DNA of 64,000 bases. Origin: Larix kaempferi. Taxonomy: Eukaryota > Streptophyta > Pinopsida > Pinales > Pinaceae. The translations under genes were made by a program, and so were the position numbers. The stretch is from assembly GCA_027924585.1 (NCBI GenBank), contig BSBM01000779.1, positions 14,991,501-15,055,500 on the forward strand, given 5' to 3'. The notes beneath the pieces were generated by a model. The model ran no database searches and was not told the origin of the DNA. It worked only from the letters and a program-made list of their open reading frames with translations. Positions 23,640 to 34,196 of the stretch are shown piece by piece (positions within the stretch are counted from its first letter, which is position 1; every line of letters begins with the position of its first letter).

Positions 23640-23950
23640 GGTTTAATACCCCCTAGCTCTCTCCCAATAATCCCTAGATACCCCCTATCTCTTTCTAAAT
23701 ATCTGTCCCTCATTCTCCCTACATGTTTATTTCATGTTTCTTTCTCTCCCTTCAGCCATGTCTCTACCACCCCACTCTCCATCTCTCCACCTTCTCTTTA
23801 TCTTCGTCATTATCCCTCCCTATAGCACTCTCTCCCTTCTTCTCCCTTAATCACTAACCCTCTACGCCTTTATCCCTCCCCCCTGCCCTCTCTGTCTTAC
23901 CTTGTTCCTAGAGCCCCTCCCCCATAAAGGCCTTTAGACCCTCTTCTAAA
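23640..23950. repeat. Pyrimidine-rich block, left
   Basis: The plus strand is dominated by C and T with many CTCTCTCCC and CCCTCC runs and very few purine clusters. It borders the GAT-rich block. Frames within it are Ser/Pro/Leu-rich by composition only. Confidence 0.75.
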
Positions 23951-23979
23951 TATTAATCCCTAAGTGCATAAGTGCACAA

Positions 23980-24741
23980 GATGATGAGGAGGAGGAGGGT
24001 GATGACAATGAAGATGATCATGATGTAAATGAAGATGATAAAGATGATGAGGAGGAGGAGGGTGATGACAATGAAGATGATCATGATGCAGATGAAGATG
24101 ATAAAGATGATAATGTTGATGAAGATGATGGTGATGATGATGAAGATGTTGATGATGATGGTGATGAAGATGGTGATGAAGATGATGGTGACATGATGGA
24201 GATGTTGATCTGATGAGGAAGATGATGATGATGATGGTGATGATGGTGATGATGATGAAGATGTTGATGAGGACGATGATGGAGATGAAGATGATGATGA
24301 TGAAGAAGATGATGATGATGGAGATGTTGTGTTGATGGGGAACCTAGAGATGACAATGATGATGAAGATGGTGATGGTGATGGTGATGGTGATGGTGATG
24401 ACGATGAAGATTTTGATGATGATGCTGATGGCGATGATGATGAAGATGTTGACGATGATGGTGATGGTGATGTTGAGATGATGATCATGATGATGTTCAG
24501 AAGATCATGATGGTGATGATGGTGATGATGGTGGAGAAAATGACAATGATGGATATGTTGATGAGGAACCTGCAGATGCCAATGATGATGATGATGGAGA
24601 TGTTGATGAGGAACCTACAGATGCCAATGATGATGGTGAGGACGATGAAGATGTTGATGATGATGGTGCTGGTAATGATGATGATGATGATGATGACGAA
24701 GATGATGGTGACATGATGGAGATGTTGATCTTATGAGGAAG

Positions 24742-24772
<31 letters not shown>

Positions 24773-25286
24773 AGATGTTGATGACGATGATGATGGTGAT
24801 GAAGATGATGATGATGAAGAAGATGATGATGATGGAGATGTGTTGATGGGGAACCTAGAGATGACAATGATGATGAAGATGTTGATGATGAAGAAGATGA
24901 TGACGATGATGATGGTGATGAAGATGATGATGATGAAGAAGATGATGATGATGGAGATGTGTTGATGGGGAACCTAGAGATGACAATGATGATGAAGATG
25001 GTGACGGTGATGACGATGAAGATTTTGATGATGATGCTGATGGCGATGATGATGAAGATGTTGACGATGATGGTGATGGTGATGTTTAGATGATGATCAT
25101 GATGATGTTCAGAAGATCATGATGGTGATGATGGTGATGATGATGGAGAAAATGACGATGATGGATATGTTGATGAGGAACCTGCAGATGCCAATGATGA
25201 CGATGATGGAGATGTTGATGAGGAACCTACAGATGCCAATGATGATGGTGATGACGATGAAGATGTTGATGATGATGGTGTTGGTA

Positions 25287-25318
<32 letters not shown>

Positions 25319-25365
25319 GATGAAGATGATGGTGACATGATGGAGATGTTGATCTGATGAGGAAG

Positions 25366-25396
<31 letters not shown>

Positions 25397-25664
25397 AGAT
25401 GTTGATGACGATGATGATGGTGATGAAGATGATGATGATGAAGAAGATGACGATGATGATGGTGATGAAGATGATGATGATGAACAAGATGACGATGATG
25501 GAGATGTGTTGATGGGGAACCTAGAGATGACAATGATGATGAAGATGGTGATGGTGATGACGATGAAGATTTTGATGATGATGCTGATGCTGATGATGAT
25601 GCTGATGATGATGATGATGATGATGAAGATGTTGACGATGATGGTGATGGTGATGTTCAGATGG

Positions 25665-25696
<32 letters not shown>

Positions 25697-26182
25697 ATGT
25701 TGATGAGGAAGGGGGAGATGACAATGATGATGAAGATGTTTATGGTCATGAAGATGATGATGATGGTGATGGTGATGATGATGGAGATGATGGAGATGAT
25801 GGAGATGGCGATGAAGATGATGATGATGATGATGATGGTGAAGATGATGAAGAAGATGATGATGATGGAGATGTTGACCTGATGACGATGAAGATGATGA
25901 TTATGGTGATGATGATGAAGATGTTGATGCTGATGATGATGGTGATGAAGATGATGATGATGGAGAAGATGATAATGATGGAGATGTTGATGAGGAACCT
26001 ACAAATTCCAATGATGATGATGATGATGATGGTGATGACAATGAAGATGTTGATGATGATGGTGATGGTAATGATGATGAAGATGATGATGATGATGGTG
26101 ATGGTGATGGTGATGTTTAGATGATGATGTTCAGAAGATGATGGTGACATGATGGATATGTTGATCTGATTCAAGGAAGATA

Positions 26183-26213
<31 letters not shown>

Positions 26214-26580
26214 AGATGTTGATGATGATGATGATGGTGATGAAGATGATGATGATGAAGAAGATGATGATGATGGAGATGTTGATGTTGATGGGGAACC
26301 TAGAGATGACAATGATGATGAATATGGTGATGGTGATGGTGATGGTGATGACGATGAAGATTTTGATGATGATGGTGATGGTGATGATGATGAAGATGTT
26401 GATGATGATGGTGATGGTGATGTTTAGATGATGATCATGATGATGATAATGATGATGGAGATTTTTATTTGATGAGGAATATGATGATGATGATGATGAT
26501 GAAGATGTTGATGATGACGATGATGGTCATGAAGATGATGATGATGAAGAATATGATGCTGATGGAGAATATGATGCTCA
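23980..26580. repeat. GAT-rich trinucleotide block with higher-order repeats
   Basis: About 2.6 kb consists of GAT triplets mixed with GAA, GGT, GAC and GTT. Rare anchor phrases reveal longer units: GATGTTGATC followed by a TGAGGAA phrase at 24201, 24721 and 25345, and GTTCAGAAGATCATG at 24495 and 25107 (612 bases apart). One plus frame would be an Asp/Glu run; the other frames give poly-Ser, poly-His or poly-Met/Ile runs. Stops interrupt all of them, and no start, intron or domain supports a gene. Confidence 0.85.
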
Positions 26581-27340
26581 CAACTCCCTCTAGTCTCTCT
26601 CTCCCCAACCATCAATCTCTCTAGATCTCTCTCTCTCTCTGTCTCTCTCTCTCTCTCAAACACACACACATACACACACATTATGTCACTTTCCATTCTC
26701 AAACCCATACCCCCTCCATCCATATCTATCTCCAACTTTCTCCCTCCATCCCTCACCCTACCTTCTCTCCCTCCCTCTCTCATCGCCTGTCTCTCACCTT
26801 CTATCCCTCCCTCATCTTTCCCTCAACCTATCCCAATCTCTCCATCACTCCCTCTCTCTCCATCGCCACCACTCTCTGCATGTCTCCCACCAACACTTTC
26901 TGTCCCTCCCTTCCTATCTCTTATTTCGTTCTATCCCCATCTATCTCACTCCCTCCAAATCCATTCCTCCCCATTGTCCCTCTCCCTCCCTCGCTCTATG
27001 TCTCTCCCCCCCTTGTATTCTTTATTTCTCTCTCACATCCCCCTTGCCTCCATCCATTCCCCCTTGTCACTCAAGTCTCACATTCAACTTCTAACCCTAT
27101 ACCTCTTCAGAACCTATTCTACTCCTAATAGTGCTCTCAAGCTCCACTTCCCTTCACCCCCTGTAGCCCATCATGTTCTCATTCCCTTCATCTCTCCCCA
27201 CTCAAGCTTCCAACATCCTTCTAAGCCCTTGACCCTTTCCCACCCCTATTAAATATTAACCATAGATTCCCTTGAGCCTTCCCCACCCCTTCTCAAATAT
27301 TAAACAAAATTTCCCTTGACTTCTACACCCCCTCTTTCTC
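26581..27340. repeat. Pyrimidine-rich block, right
   Basis: After a CTCTCTCT and ACACACA microsatellite (about 26590-26680) the plus strand is again C/T-rich with CCCTCC and CTCTCC runs. The long frame 26683-27252 is Ser/Pro/Leu-rich through composition. The block mirrors the one at 23640-23950 on the other side of the GAT block. Confidence 0.75.
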
Positions 27341-27371
27341 AAGTATTAAACATGTATTTTATGATTTAAAT

Positions 27372-27501
27372 AACGCGAGCGCGTTTTGTAACTATATAAC
27401 GCGTACGTGTTATGTAGTTATATAACGCGTACGCGTTAATTATTGATATAACGCGCACGCGTTATTTAGTTATATAACGCGTACGCGTTATGTAAATCTA
27501 A
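27372..27501. repeat. Right subterminal palindromic array (five copies)
   Basis: Five units start at 27372, 27398, 27424, 27450 and 27476, a strict period of 26. The cores are AACGCGAGCGCGTT, AACGCGTACGTGTT, AACGCGTACGCGTT, AACGCGCACGCGTT and AACGCGTACGCGTT, separated by ATGTAGTTATAT-like spacers. The dyad is kept more strictly than the spacer. Confidence 0.85.
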
Positions 27502-28376
27502 AAGCGCGGCAATATTTTTGAATTTAAACAGGCCGAGTCACATGCTCACATGTCAACAATAATCCTATGTGTATGCTTTGGAGTTTGCTTCGGTAATTCC
27601 AAACCTGTGCTATGTTAATGAAAAACCAAAGCTAATTGGGTATTTCTTCCAGTTTCTGGAGAAGCCTGTGCTTAGCCACTCGTTACAATATGCTACACAG
27701 AGTCATTTTTGACGAAATCTTAGACACAAATAGCATTTTTTCTGCAGATTCCAAATATGTAACTTTTATTTTGAAATATTAATTTTTCCTATTTTCTTTC
27801 AATTTCTTTTCTGTCCTACCTCCTTAACTCGTGAAACACATTGTTAGTGTTTCTTCCATAACTTTTTCAATTCTCAATCATTTCAAAAAAAAATTGTATG
27901 GTGCACAAGAGGACACTAACCTCCACGTTCTATGAAAAACCCATTTCAAGAATTTTGCATTAAGACCTTCAAAGGCTCTACCCACAAAAGATGTACTATT
28001 TTTGAGGTTTGATCACTTAGACAATTATAAAAAAATTATAAAATTACTAATTTAATTTTCGAAAAATAATGGCGCACAAGTGCTATGTGTTCTCTACATG
28101 CATGCCGATTTTTGTAGCTTGATTCCATCATTTAGGCCCTCAAAGGCTCTACCCACAAAAACATATACCTTATCATTTGCCTGAAAAATAAAAAGTGTCT
28201 GTTAGGAAAACTGAAACTTGACATAGCTATGCAAATTTTCAATACATAAAAGTTATATATTCAGAAACGTGATTCAATTTCCTACATTTCATCTTTTTTA
28301 CTCAATGCAAGATATTTTCCGTAAGTAAATCAAAAAATCCAAGTAAGTTGAGGGATGCCTGCTTTTTCAGTTTTCT
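27502..28376. other. AT-rich right arm of the transposon
   Basis: No gene was seen between the right array and the right inverted repeat. The phrase CCTTCAAAGGCTCTACCCACAAAA occurs twice in similar form (about 27965 and 28140). Confidence 0.5.
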
Positions 28377-28424
28377 ATTGCATCTAACGTGCCAAAAGTG
28401 ACCCTCATTAGCTTGCACTGACCC
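28377..28424 (-). repeat. Right terminal inverted repeat
   Basis: Read on the minus strand it starts GGGTCAGTGCAAGC and ends AGATGCAAT, matching the left end except for five substitutions and a 9-base insertion. Confidence 0.85.
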
Positions 28425-28428
28425 AGTA
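28425..28428. repeat. Target-site duplication AGTA, right
   Basis: This is the right copy of the 4-base duplication. The gypsy linker frame resumes at once on its right (minus strand ...VAPNY). Confidence 0.85.
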
Positions 28429-29136
28429 GTTAGGAGCAACACGTGAATTAGGGTTGTGCATAGCCCGTTTGAATACACCTTTCGAGATCTTCAGCAAAGG
28501 ATCTACTGGTGTCTCAATGTGAAGAGATGTAGATGTTTCAAGAACTTCCTTATCTTTCTGTTACGAGCCCAGGGAATAATTCCTGGCTCGGGTTTGTAAA
28601 ATCATATATAAGTTAGCCATGTTTATAAATGACTGATCAGCTTATGAGACACAAGTTGTGCCCCCAACACTAGAGTTTCCAAAAGCTAAACCTTGTCCAT
28701 GAGGGAATGGGTCCTTCAAGACAACTGGTTTCTTCTCACGGAGGAGCTTCTGGGATTTTTCCCTAAGAGGGCACTAGTGGGTAAGGTGGTCATCCTTACA
28801 TAACTTGCAAGGAAACTTGAATTTATTTTTATCCTTCTTTCCCTCCTCGGCATTTTCAGTGTTTTTGGGATTTTGATGGTTCCCCTCCCCTTTCTTTCCC
28901 TTGTTTTTATTGTTGGTTTGTCGACGACCCTTTTGATTAGTCTACAGTTGTTGTATAGATTCATTTGTAGAAGGGGAGGCTGCAACAGAAGTTGAATCTA
29001 CAGCAGACTGCTTTACAGATAAAACATGAACTTGCTTGGTCAAAGCTTCAAGTGCTCCTGAGTCTACTGAACCGACAATGGCATCGGCATGCGGTCTAGG
29101 CTTAGGTTTACCCAAATCAATATTAGATCTTGGTGT
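28429..29136 (-). pseudogene. Gypsy gag C-terminal part and gag-pol linker (piece 2 of 3)
   Basis: On the minus strand, after the copia insertion point, this contains a Ser/Thr/Lys-rich stretch with DLGKPKPRPHADA and ALEALTKQVHVLS. A CCHC zinc knuckle, CKLCKDDHLTH then Cys (28771-28809), follows; a TAG at 28774-28776 stands just before its last Cys. Next come PFPHGQGLAFG, FINMANLYMILQTRARNY and KGVFKRAMHNPNSRVAPNY, the usual run-up to the gypsy protease. The zinc knuckle binds genomic RNA in the nucleocapsid. The part is cut at the left by the DNA transposon and at the right by the copia element. The linker resumes at 15444 and then 11630 on the same strand. Confidence 0.8.
29132..29136. repeat. 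Target-site duplication GGTGT, left
   Basis: GGTGT precedes the 5' LTR and is repeated exactly at 34192-34196 after the 3' LTR. Confidence 0.9.
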
Positions 29137-29602
29137 TGTTGGTTGTGGAGCCAGATCTTCCAGTCGCATAGATGATATTGTCTTAGTCATGCACCCCGGA
29201 GGACTGTGCATCGATTCTGCATTTTTTGGGGTTGTTTTCGCCACCAGTTTTCGGGCCCATGGTTTTGGGTATCCCGTGGTATTTTCCCATTGTATTTCCC
29301 TTATAAAAGAAAGACATTGTAATATGGCTAGGGTTGATGTATTAGGTTTTATGCATTGTAAATATCTCTAAGATCAGGAGAGAGACTGTGAGACAGTGAA
29401 GAGGAAGTGCAGCGGCTGTGTTGCAAATTGTGTCCCTTCATCTTACTGGACAGTAATAATAATAAGGACTGGCAAATTCAGTGTGGATGTAGCCCAAGTT
29501 GGGTGAACCACGATATATCTGTGTCTCTCTTGTAATGTGTATGTGTGATCATATTTGCATTTCTGTTTATTGTTATTGCTCTGTGATCCTGTTTTTCTAA
29601 CA
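29137..29602 (+). repeat. 5' LTR of copia element 1 (466 bp)
   Basis: It starts TGTTGGTTGTGG and ends TTTTTCTAACA. TATAAAAG at 29302-29309 is a likely TATA box. Compared with the 3' LTR it lacks about 100 bases of GC-rich sequence after the TGCATTTTT phrase (around 29220-29230), probably through a slip between GGGG-containing short repeats. Confidence 0.9.
29302..29309 (+). promoter_or_regulatory. TATA box of the copia 5' LTR
   Basis: TATAAAAG lies upstream of the presumed transcript start. The corresponding 3' LTR position reads TACAAAAG, so only the 5' copy keeps the motif. Confidence 0.55.
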
Positions 29603-29604
29603 AT

Positions 29605-29616
29605 TGGTATCAGAGC
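29605..29616 (+). other. Primer-binding site (initiator Met tRNA)
   Basis: TGGTATCAGAGC, two bases after the LTR, is the standard plant copia primer site complementary to the 3' end of initiator Met tRNA. Confidence 0.95.
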
Positions 29617-29677
29617 CAAAGGTCTATTTGGCAGATAAACTCGCAGGAAGCTAGGGTTTCTGGTTCGAGGGGGAGCA

Positions 29678-30435
29678 ATGGCAGAAGAAGGAAAGTTTAA
29701 GGTCGAGAAGTTTAACGGCCAAAACTTCCAATTATGGAAGATGAAAATGGAGGACTATATGTACCAGAAGGATCCATTCTTGTCGTTGGGAGGAAGAGAA
29801 AAGCAGCTGGAAACCAGAAAGGATGAAGAATGGGAGGTTCTTGACAAAAAGGATCTGGGAACAATACGGCTGAACCTAGCTTCGTCAGTGGCTTTCAATA
29901 TATCAAAAGAAACGACAACGGAGGGTTTGATGAGCACACTGGGTAAGTTGTATGAAAAACCCTCAGCCTCCAACAAGTTATTTCTAATGAAGCGTTTATT
30001 TAATACGAAGATGTCTGAAGGTGGATCTGTTACTGATCATTTAAATGAGTTTAAACGGTTACAAATCAACTAAGTTCTGTAAGTGTGAACTTTGATGATG
30101 AGGTTAGGGCTCTTCTAATCTTGTGTTCATTGCCAGAAAGCTGGAATAGCTTGGTCATGGCTGTAGTAACTCTGTCTCTGGTTCAAACACCTTGAAATTT
30201 GATGATGTTATTGGTGTTATTCTTAGCGAGGAAATGCGAAGAAAAAGCACAGGTGAGACATCAGGTATTGACCATGGAGACCAGGGGAAGACAAAAGGAG
30301 AGAGAAAAGAGCCAAGGTAATCATGGGAATTCTAAAATGAGCAGATCCAAGTCCAGACTGGGAAAGATAGAGTGCTGGAACTGTGGAATGAAAGGACATC
30401 TGAAGAAAGACTGCAGATCTCTAAAGAAAAAATGA
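29678..30435 (+). pseudogene. copia gag (capsid and nucleocapsid), frameshifted
   Basis: The start at 29678 gives FNGQNFQLWKMKMEDYM, typical of the N-terminal copia gag domain, continuing to the MKRLFNTKMSEGGSVTDHLN helix. A stop at about 30071 and frame changes near 30070-30200 break the frame. It resumes as a basic region and a CCHC zinc knuckle, CWNCGMKGHLKKDC, at 30373-30414, ending with a stop at about 30433. Gag would form the particle and bind the RNA. Confidence 0.88.
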
Positions 30436-33400
30436 GATGCACAGACGAAAACTACCCAGGAAGCAAATGTAGCAGGTGATGTGTTACAAGATGCTTTGAT
30501 TCTTTCATTAGATAATACTAGTGATTATTGGGTAGTAGATTCAGGAGCTTCATGTCATGCTACACCCCATAGGAAATACTTTCATGAGTATGTTCCTGGC
30601 GATTTTGGACATGTTTAATTGGATGATGATGAGCCATGTAAAATTGTTGGAATGGGTAAGATATGGATAAAAGTTAAGAATGGAACTGACTGGTTGTTAA
30701 AATATGTTAGGCATATTCCTGCTATGAAAAGAAATTTGATCTTAACAGGGCAATTGGGAGATGGCGGATGTCTATCTACATTTGGAGAAAAGTGGTGGAA
30801 GATCACTAAAGGATCAATGGTGATAGCAAAAGGAAACAGGGTAGGTACGTTGTATTTATGTCCTCATAATACTGACCATTCTATCTCTTTAACTTCCACA
30901 GGAACAGATACAGCATTGTGGCATCATAGGCTTGGCCACATGAGTGAGAAGGGGATGCAGATTCTCAACTCAAGGAAGTTGCTGCCAGATTTGAAGCAGG
31001 TAAATTTGGAATTATGTGAAAACTATGTTTATGGAAAACAGAAGAGAGTCAAATTTCTCAGGGTTGGGAAACAGAAGAAGAATGAAAAGTTAGAGCTAGT
31101 GCATACAGATGTATGGGGACCAGCTCAGGTACAATCTCTTGGTGGATTTCATTATTATGTTACATTTATTGATGATGCAACTAGGAAAACTTGGGTTTAT
31201 TGCATTAGACAGAAATCTTATGTGTTTTTTACTTTTAAGAAGTGGAAATCTTTGGTTGAGAATGAGACAAGAAAAAGATTGAAGTGTCTTAGATCTGATA
31301 ATGGAGGTGAGTACTGCGGCAAGTAGTTTGATAGTTACTGTTCATACCATGGGATTCTTAGAGAGAAGAAAGTCCCAGGAACACCACAAGAAAATAGTGT
31401 GTCTGAAAGGATGAACAGAACGATCATGGAGCGTGCAAGGTGTATGAGATTGCATGCAAGATTTCCCTTACAGTTTTGGGCGGATGCTATAAATATTACT
31501 GTTTATTTAATAAACATAGGACCTTCAAGTGCTTTGGATGGTGATATTGCAGAGGAGGCATGGACAAATAAAAAGGTAAACTACTCATTTATGAGAACGT
31601 TTGGTTGTGAAGCATTTGTCCATATTGATAAAGATAATAGAACAAAGCTTGAAGCTAAATCCAAGAAATGTACCTTTATTGGATATGGTGTTGATAAATT
31701 TGGTTATCGTTTATGGGATTATGAAAATAAAAAAATCATCAGGAGTAGAGATGTGATATTCATTGAATAAGTCATGTATAAAGATCAGTTGCAGGGAAAG
31801 AAACAGGAAAAGGAAAACACAGAGTATACAGTACTTGATGAAATTAAAGAAAATGAAGTTCCAAAGGTGCCAGAAAATCAAGAACAGCAGCAAGTACCTG
31901 AAACTCCTGCAAGTATAAGAAGATCTACCAGGTTAAGTAGACTACCTGAACGATACTCTCCTTCAATGTATTATTTATTGATGACTGATTTTGGTGAACC
32001 AGAATGTTATGAAGAAGCAATGCACGTGGAAACTAGAAAGAAGTGGGAGCAAGGCATGAATGAGGAGATGGACTCATTGGTAGGAAACCAAACTTGGAAT
32101 TTGGTTCAGTTTCCTCCTGGTAAATTAAGAGCATTGCAAAACAAATGGATTTACAGGTTGAAGGAAGAAGAAGGAGGCAAGAAGAAGTACAAGGCCAAAC
32201 TTGTTGTAAAGGGGTTTGCACAGAAGAAAGGTATAAGTTTTGATGAAATGTTTTCTCCTGTTGTTAAGATGACTTAAATTAGGACTATCTTAAGTCTAGT
32301 GACGATAGAAGATTTAAATCTTGAACAGTTAGATGTAAAAACAACCTTTCTCCATGGGGATTTGGAGGAAGAGATATATATGCAGCAGCCACAAGGGTAT
32401 GAGGTCAAAAGTAAGGAGAACTTGGTATGCAGGTTGAAAAAGAGTTTGTATGGCTTGAAGCAAGCTCCAAGGCAATGGTATTTAAAATTTGACAGGTTTA
32501 TGACAGAACAAGGTTATAGTAGATGTCATTCTAACCACTGTGTTTATTTCAATAAGCTAGACAATAAAAGATATATTATCTTGTTATTGTATGTGGATGA
32601 CATGCTTGTTGCAAGGTCTAACATGTAGGATATAAATGTACTCAAAAGGAAGCTAGCTAATTCATTTGCGATGAAGGATTTGGGTGCTGCAAAGCAAATC
32701 CTTGGTATGAGAATAACGAGAGACAGAAAAAATCGCAAATTGACATTGTCTCAGAGTGAGTACATACAAAAGGTGTTGGAGAGGTTCAGAATGCAGAATG
32801 CAAAACTAGTAAGTACACATTTGGCCAGCCATTTCTGTCTAAGTAAAGAAATGTGTCCCAAGACACAGGAAGAGACTGATTACATGTCCAAGATTCCCTA
32901 TCAATCAGCAGTTGGTAGATTGATGTATGCTATGGTGTGCACAAGACCAGATATTGCACATGCAGTGGGAGTTGTGAGCAAATGTATGAATAATCCAGGT
33001 AAAGAACATTGGAAGGCAGTATAGTGGATTCTCAGGTATTTGAGAGGTACTACCACTCAGGCATTATGTTTTGGAGGTTCAGACACTATTCTACAGGGAT
33101 ATGTTGATGAAAATATGGAAGGTGACAAGGATAGCAGGAGGAGCACCACAGGGTATGTGTTTACTATAGGTGGAACAGCAGTAAGTTGGATTTCGAAACT
33201 ATAGAAGGTTGTTGCACTTTCAACAACGGAAGCAGAGTATGTTGCTATTACAGAGGCTACTAAAGAGATGATTTGGTTGCAGAGGTTTATGGAGGAAGTG
33301 GGTAAGAAGCAGAAGGATAGAAAGTTGTATAGTGACAGCCAGAGTGCCATTCATCTTGCAAAGAACTCAGTATTCCATTCCAGGACTAAACATATACAAT

Positions 33401-33500
33401 TCAAGTACTATTTCATACGCTCTATTTCTGGAAGATGAACTGTTGAAGCTGGAAAAGATACATACTAGCCAGAATCTTGCAGACATGTTCACAAAGGTAA
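30436..33500 (+). pseudogene. copia pol: protease, integrase, reverse transcriptase, RNase H
   Basis: Domains come in copia order: protease DSGASCHATP near 30540; integrase zinc region WHHRLGHMSEKGM, in which the second Cys pair is damaged (CENY for CENC); integrase catalytic core with HTDVWGP, RSDNGGEY and PQENSVSER; GKE-type linker; reverse transcriptase with QLDVKTTFLHGDL and catalytic YVDD at 32590-32601; and RNase H with GYVDENMEGD, STTEAEYVA and YSDSQSAI. Stops interrupt it at about 30616, 31324, 31768, 32275, 32626, 33022 and 33202, nearly all in one frame without indels, so loss was by point mutation. Confidence 0.92.
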
Positions 33501-33617
33501 TGACCAGATAGAAACTGAGTTCTTGCTCGATTTCAGTTGGCCTTCTGGCATGAAGGTGAAGAGGAGAAATTTTTCGAGTCTAAGTCCAGTAGCGGCGGAG
33601 TTGTTGTGATCAGTCTC

Positions 33618-33629
33618 CAAGTGGGAGAT
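33618..33629 (+). other. Polypurine tract
   Basis: AAGTGGGAGAT immediately precedes the 3' LTR and is the usual plus-strand primer of plant copia elements. Confidence 0.85.
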
Positions 33630-34191
33630 TGTTGGTTGTGGAGCCAGATCTTCCAGTCTCATAGATGATATTTGTCTTAACTGTGCACCTAAGAGGACTG
33701 TACACCCATTCTGCATTTTTAGGGGTTCAGGGGAAATGGCCCCAAGTCATGGGGGTGCGGGGGCGAAGCCCCCTCGAATGGGGGTTCGGGGGCAATGCCC
33801 CCGAGAAAAAAAATTTGGGGCGGTTTTCGCCACTAGTTTTCGGGCCCATGGTTTTGGGTATCCCGTGGTATTTTCCCATTGTATTTCCCTTACAAAAGAA
33901 AGACATTGTAATAATGCTAGGGTTGATGTATTAGGTTTTATGCATTGTAAATATCTCTAAGATCAGGAGAAAGACTGTGAGATAGTGAAGAGGAAGCATA
34001 GCGGCTGTGTTGCAGGTTATATCCCTTCACCTTGTTGAACGGTAATAATAATAAGGACTGGCAAATTCAATGTGGACGTAGCCCAAGTTGGGTGAACCAC
34101 GATATATCTATGTCTCTCTTGTAATGTATATGTGTGATTATATTTGCATTTATGTTTATTGTTATTGCTCTGTGATCCTGTTTTTCTAACA
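33630..34191 (+). repeat. 3' LTR of copia element 1 (562 bp)
   Basis: It matches the 5' LTR along its length apart from scattered substitutions and a GC-rich insert at about 33722-33825. That insert holds two perfect hairpins, GGGGGC-GAA-GCCCCC and CGGGGGC-AAT-GCCCCCG, and four runs of five G. The end TTTTTCTAACA is followed directly by the GGTGT duplication. Confidence 0.9.
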
Positions 34192-34196
34192 GGTGT
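34192..34196. repeat. Target-site duplication GGTGT, right
   Basis: Exact match to 29132-29136; the gypsy gag frame continues from here. Confidence 0.9.

Larger units (their letters stand above)
15449..28424. mobile_element. 12,976-bp DNA transposon of uncertain superfamily
   Basis: The element is defined by inverted ends GGGTGTGTGCAAG...AGATGCAAT (15449-15487) and their counterpart at 28377-28424, by a 4-bp target duplication (AGTA), and by restoration of the host gypsy frame when it is removed. Arrays of a 26-bp repeat with a CGCGTACGCG-type dyad lie about 160 bases from the left end and 920 bases from the right end. Inside are a two-exon 400-codon gene on the minus strand, a decayed inverted paralogue, a 359-bp satellite and GAT-rich and pyrimidine-rich blocks. 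Four-base duplications are known for Sola and some other superfamilies, and repeated subterminal motifs for CACTA elements. I recognise no catalytic transposase domain, so the assignment stays open. Confidence 0.8.
29137..34191 (+). mobile_element. Full-length Ty1/copia retrotransposon, coding-dead
   Basis: The element has two LTRs (29137-29602 and 33630-34191), a Met-tRNA primer site, a polypurine tract, gag, and protease-integrase-RT-RNase H in copia order, flanked by GGTGT duplications. From about 30199 onward pol stays in one frame and is broken only by stop codons. It lies on the plus strand inside the minus-strand gypsy gag. The RNase H phrase VALSTTEAEYVA and overall order resemble the Tork/TNT group, a tentative lineage call. 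Confidence 0.92.

Noticed and set aside
24081-26431. Many long open frames of Ser, His, Met or Asp/Glu runs in the GAT-rich block
   Set aside because: They arise in all frames and both strands from the trinucleotide repeat, have no domain or splice structure and are interrupted differently in each higher-order unit.
26683-27252. 189-codon Ser/Pro/Leu-rich plus-strand frame
   Set aside because: It lies in pyrimidine-rich DNA where stops are rare by composition, and the sequence has no protein-like pattern.
15449-28424. Firm assignment of the 13-kb element to Sola or CACTA
   Set aside because: The 4-bp duplication favours the former and the subterminal arrays the latter, but no transposase core was recognised and the termini do not start with CACTA.
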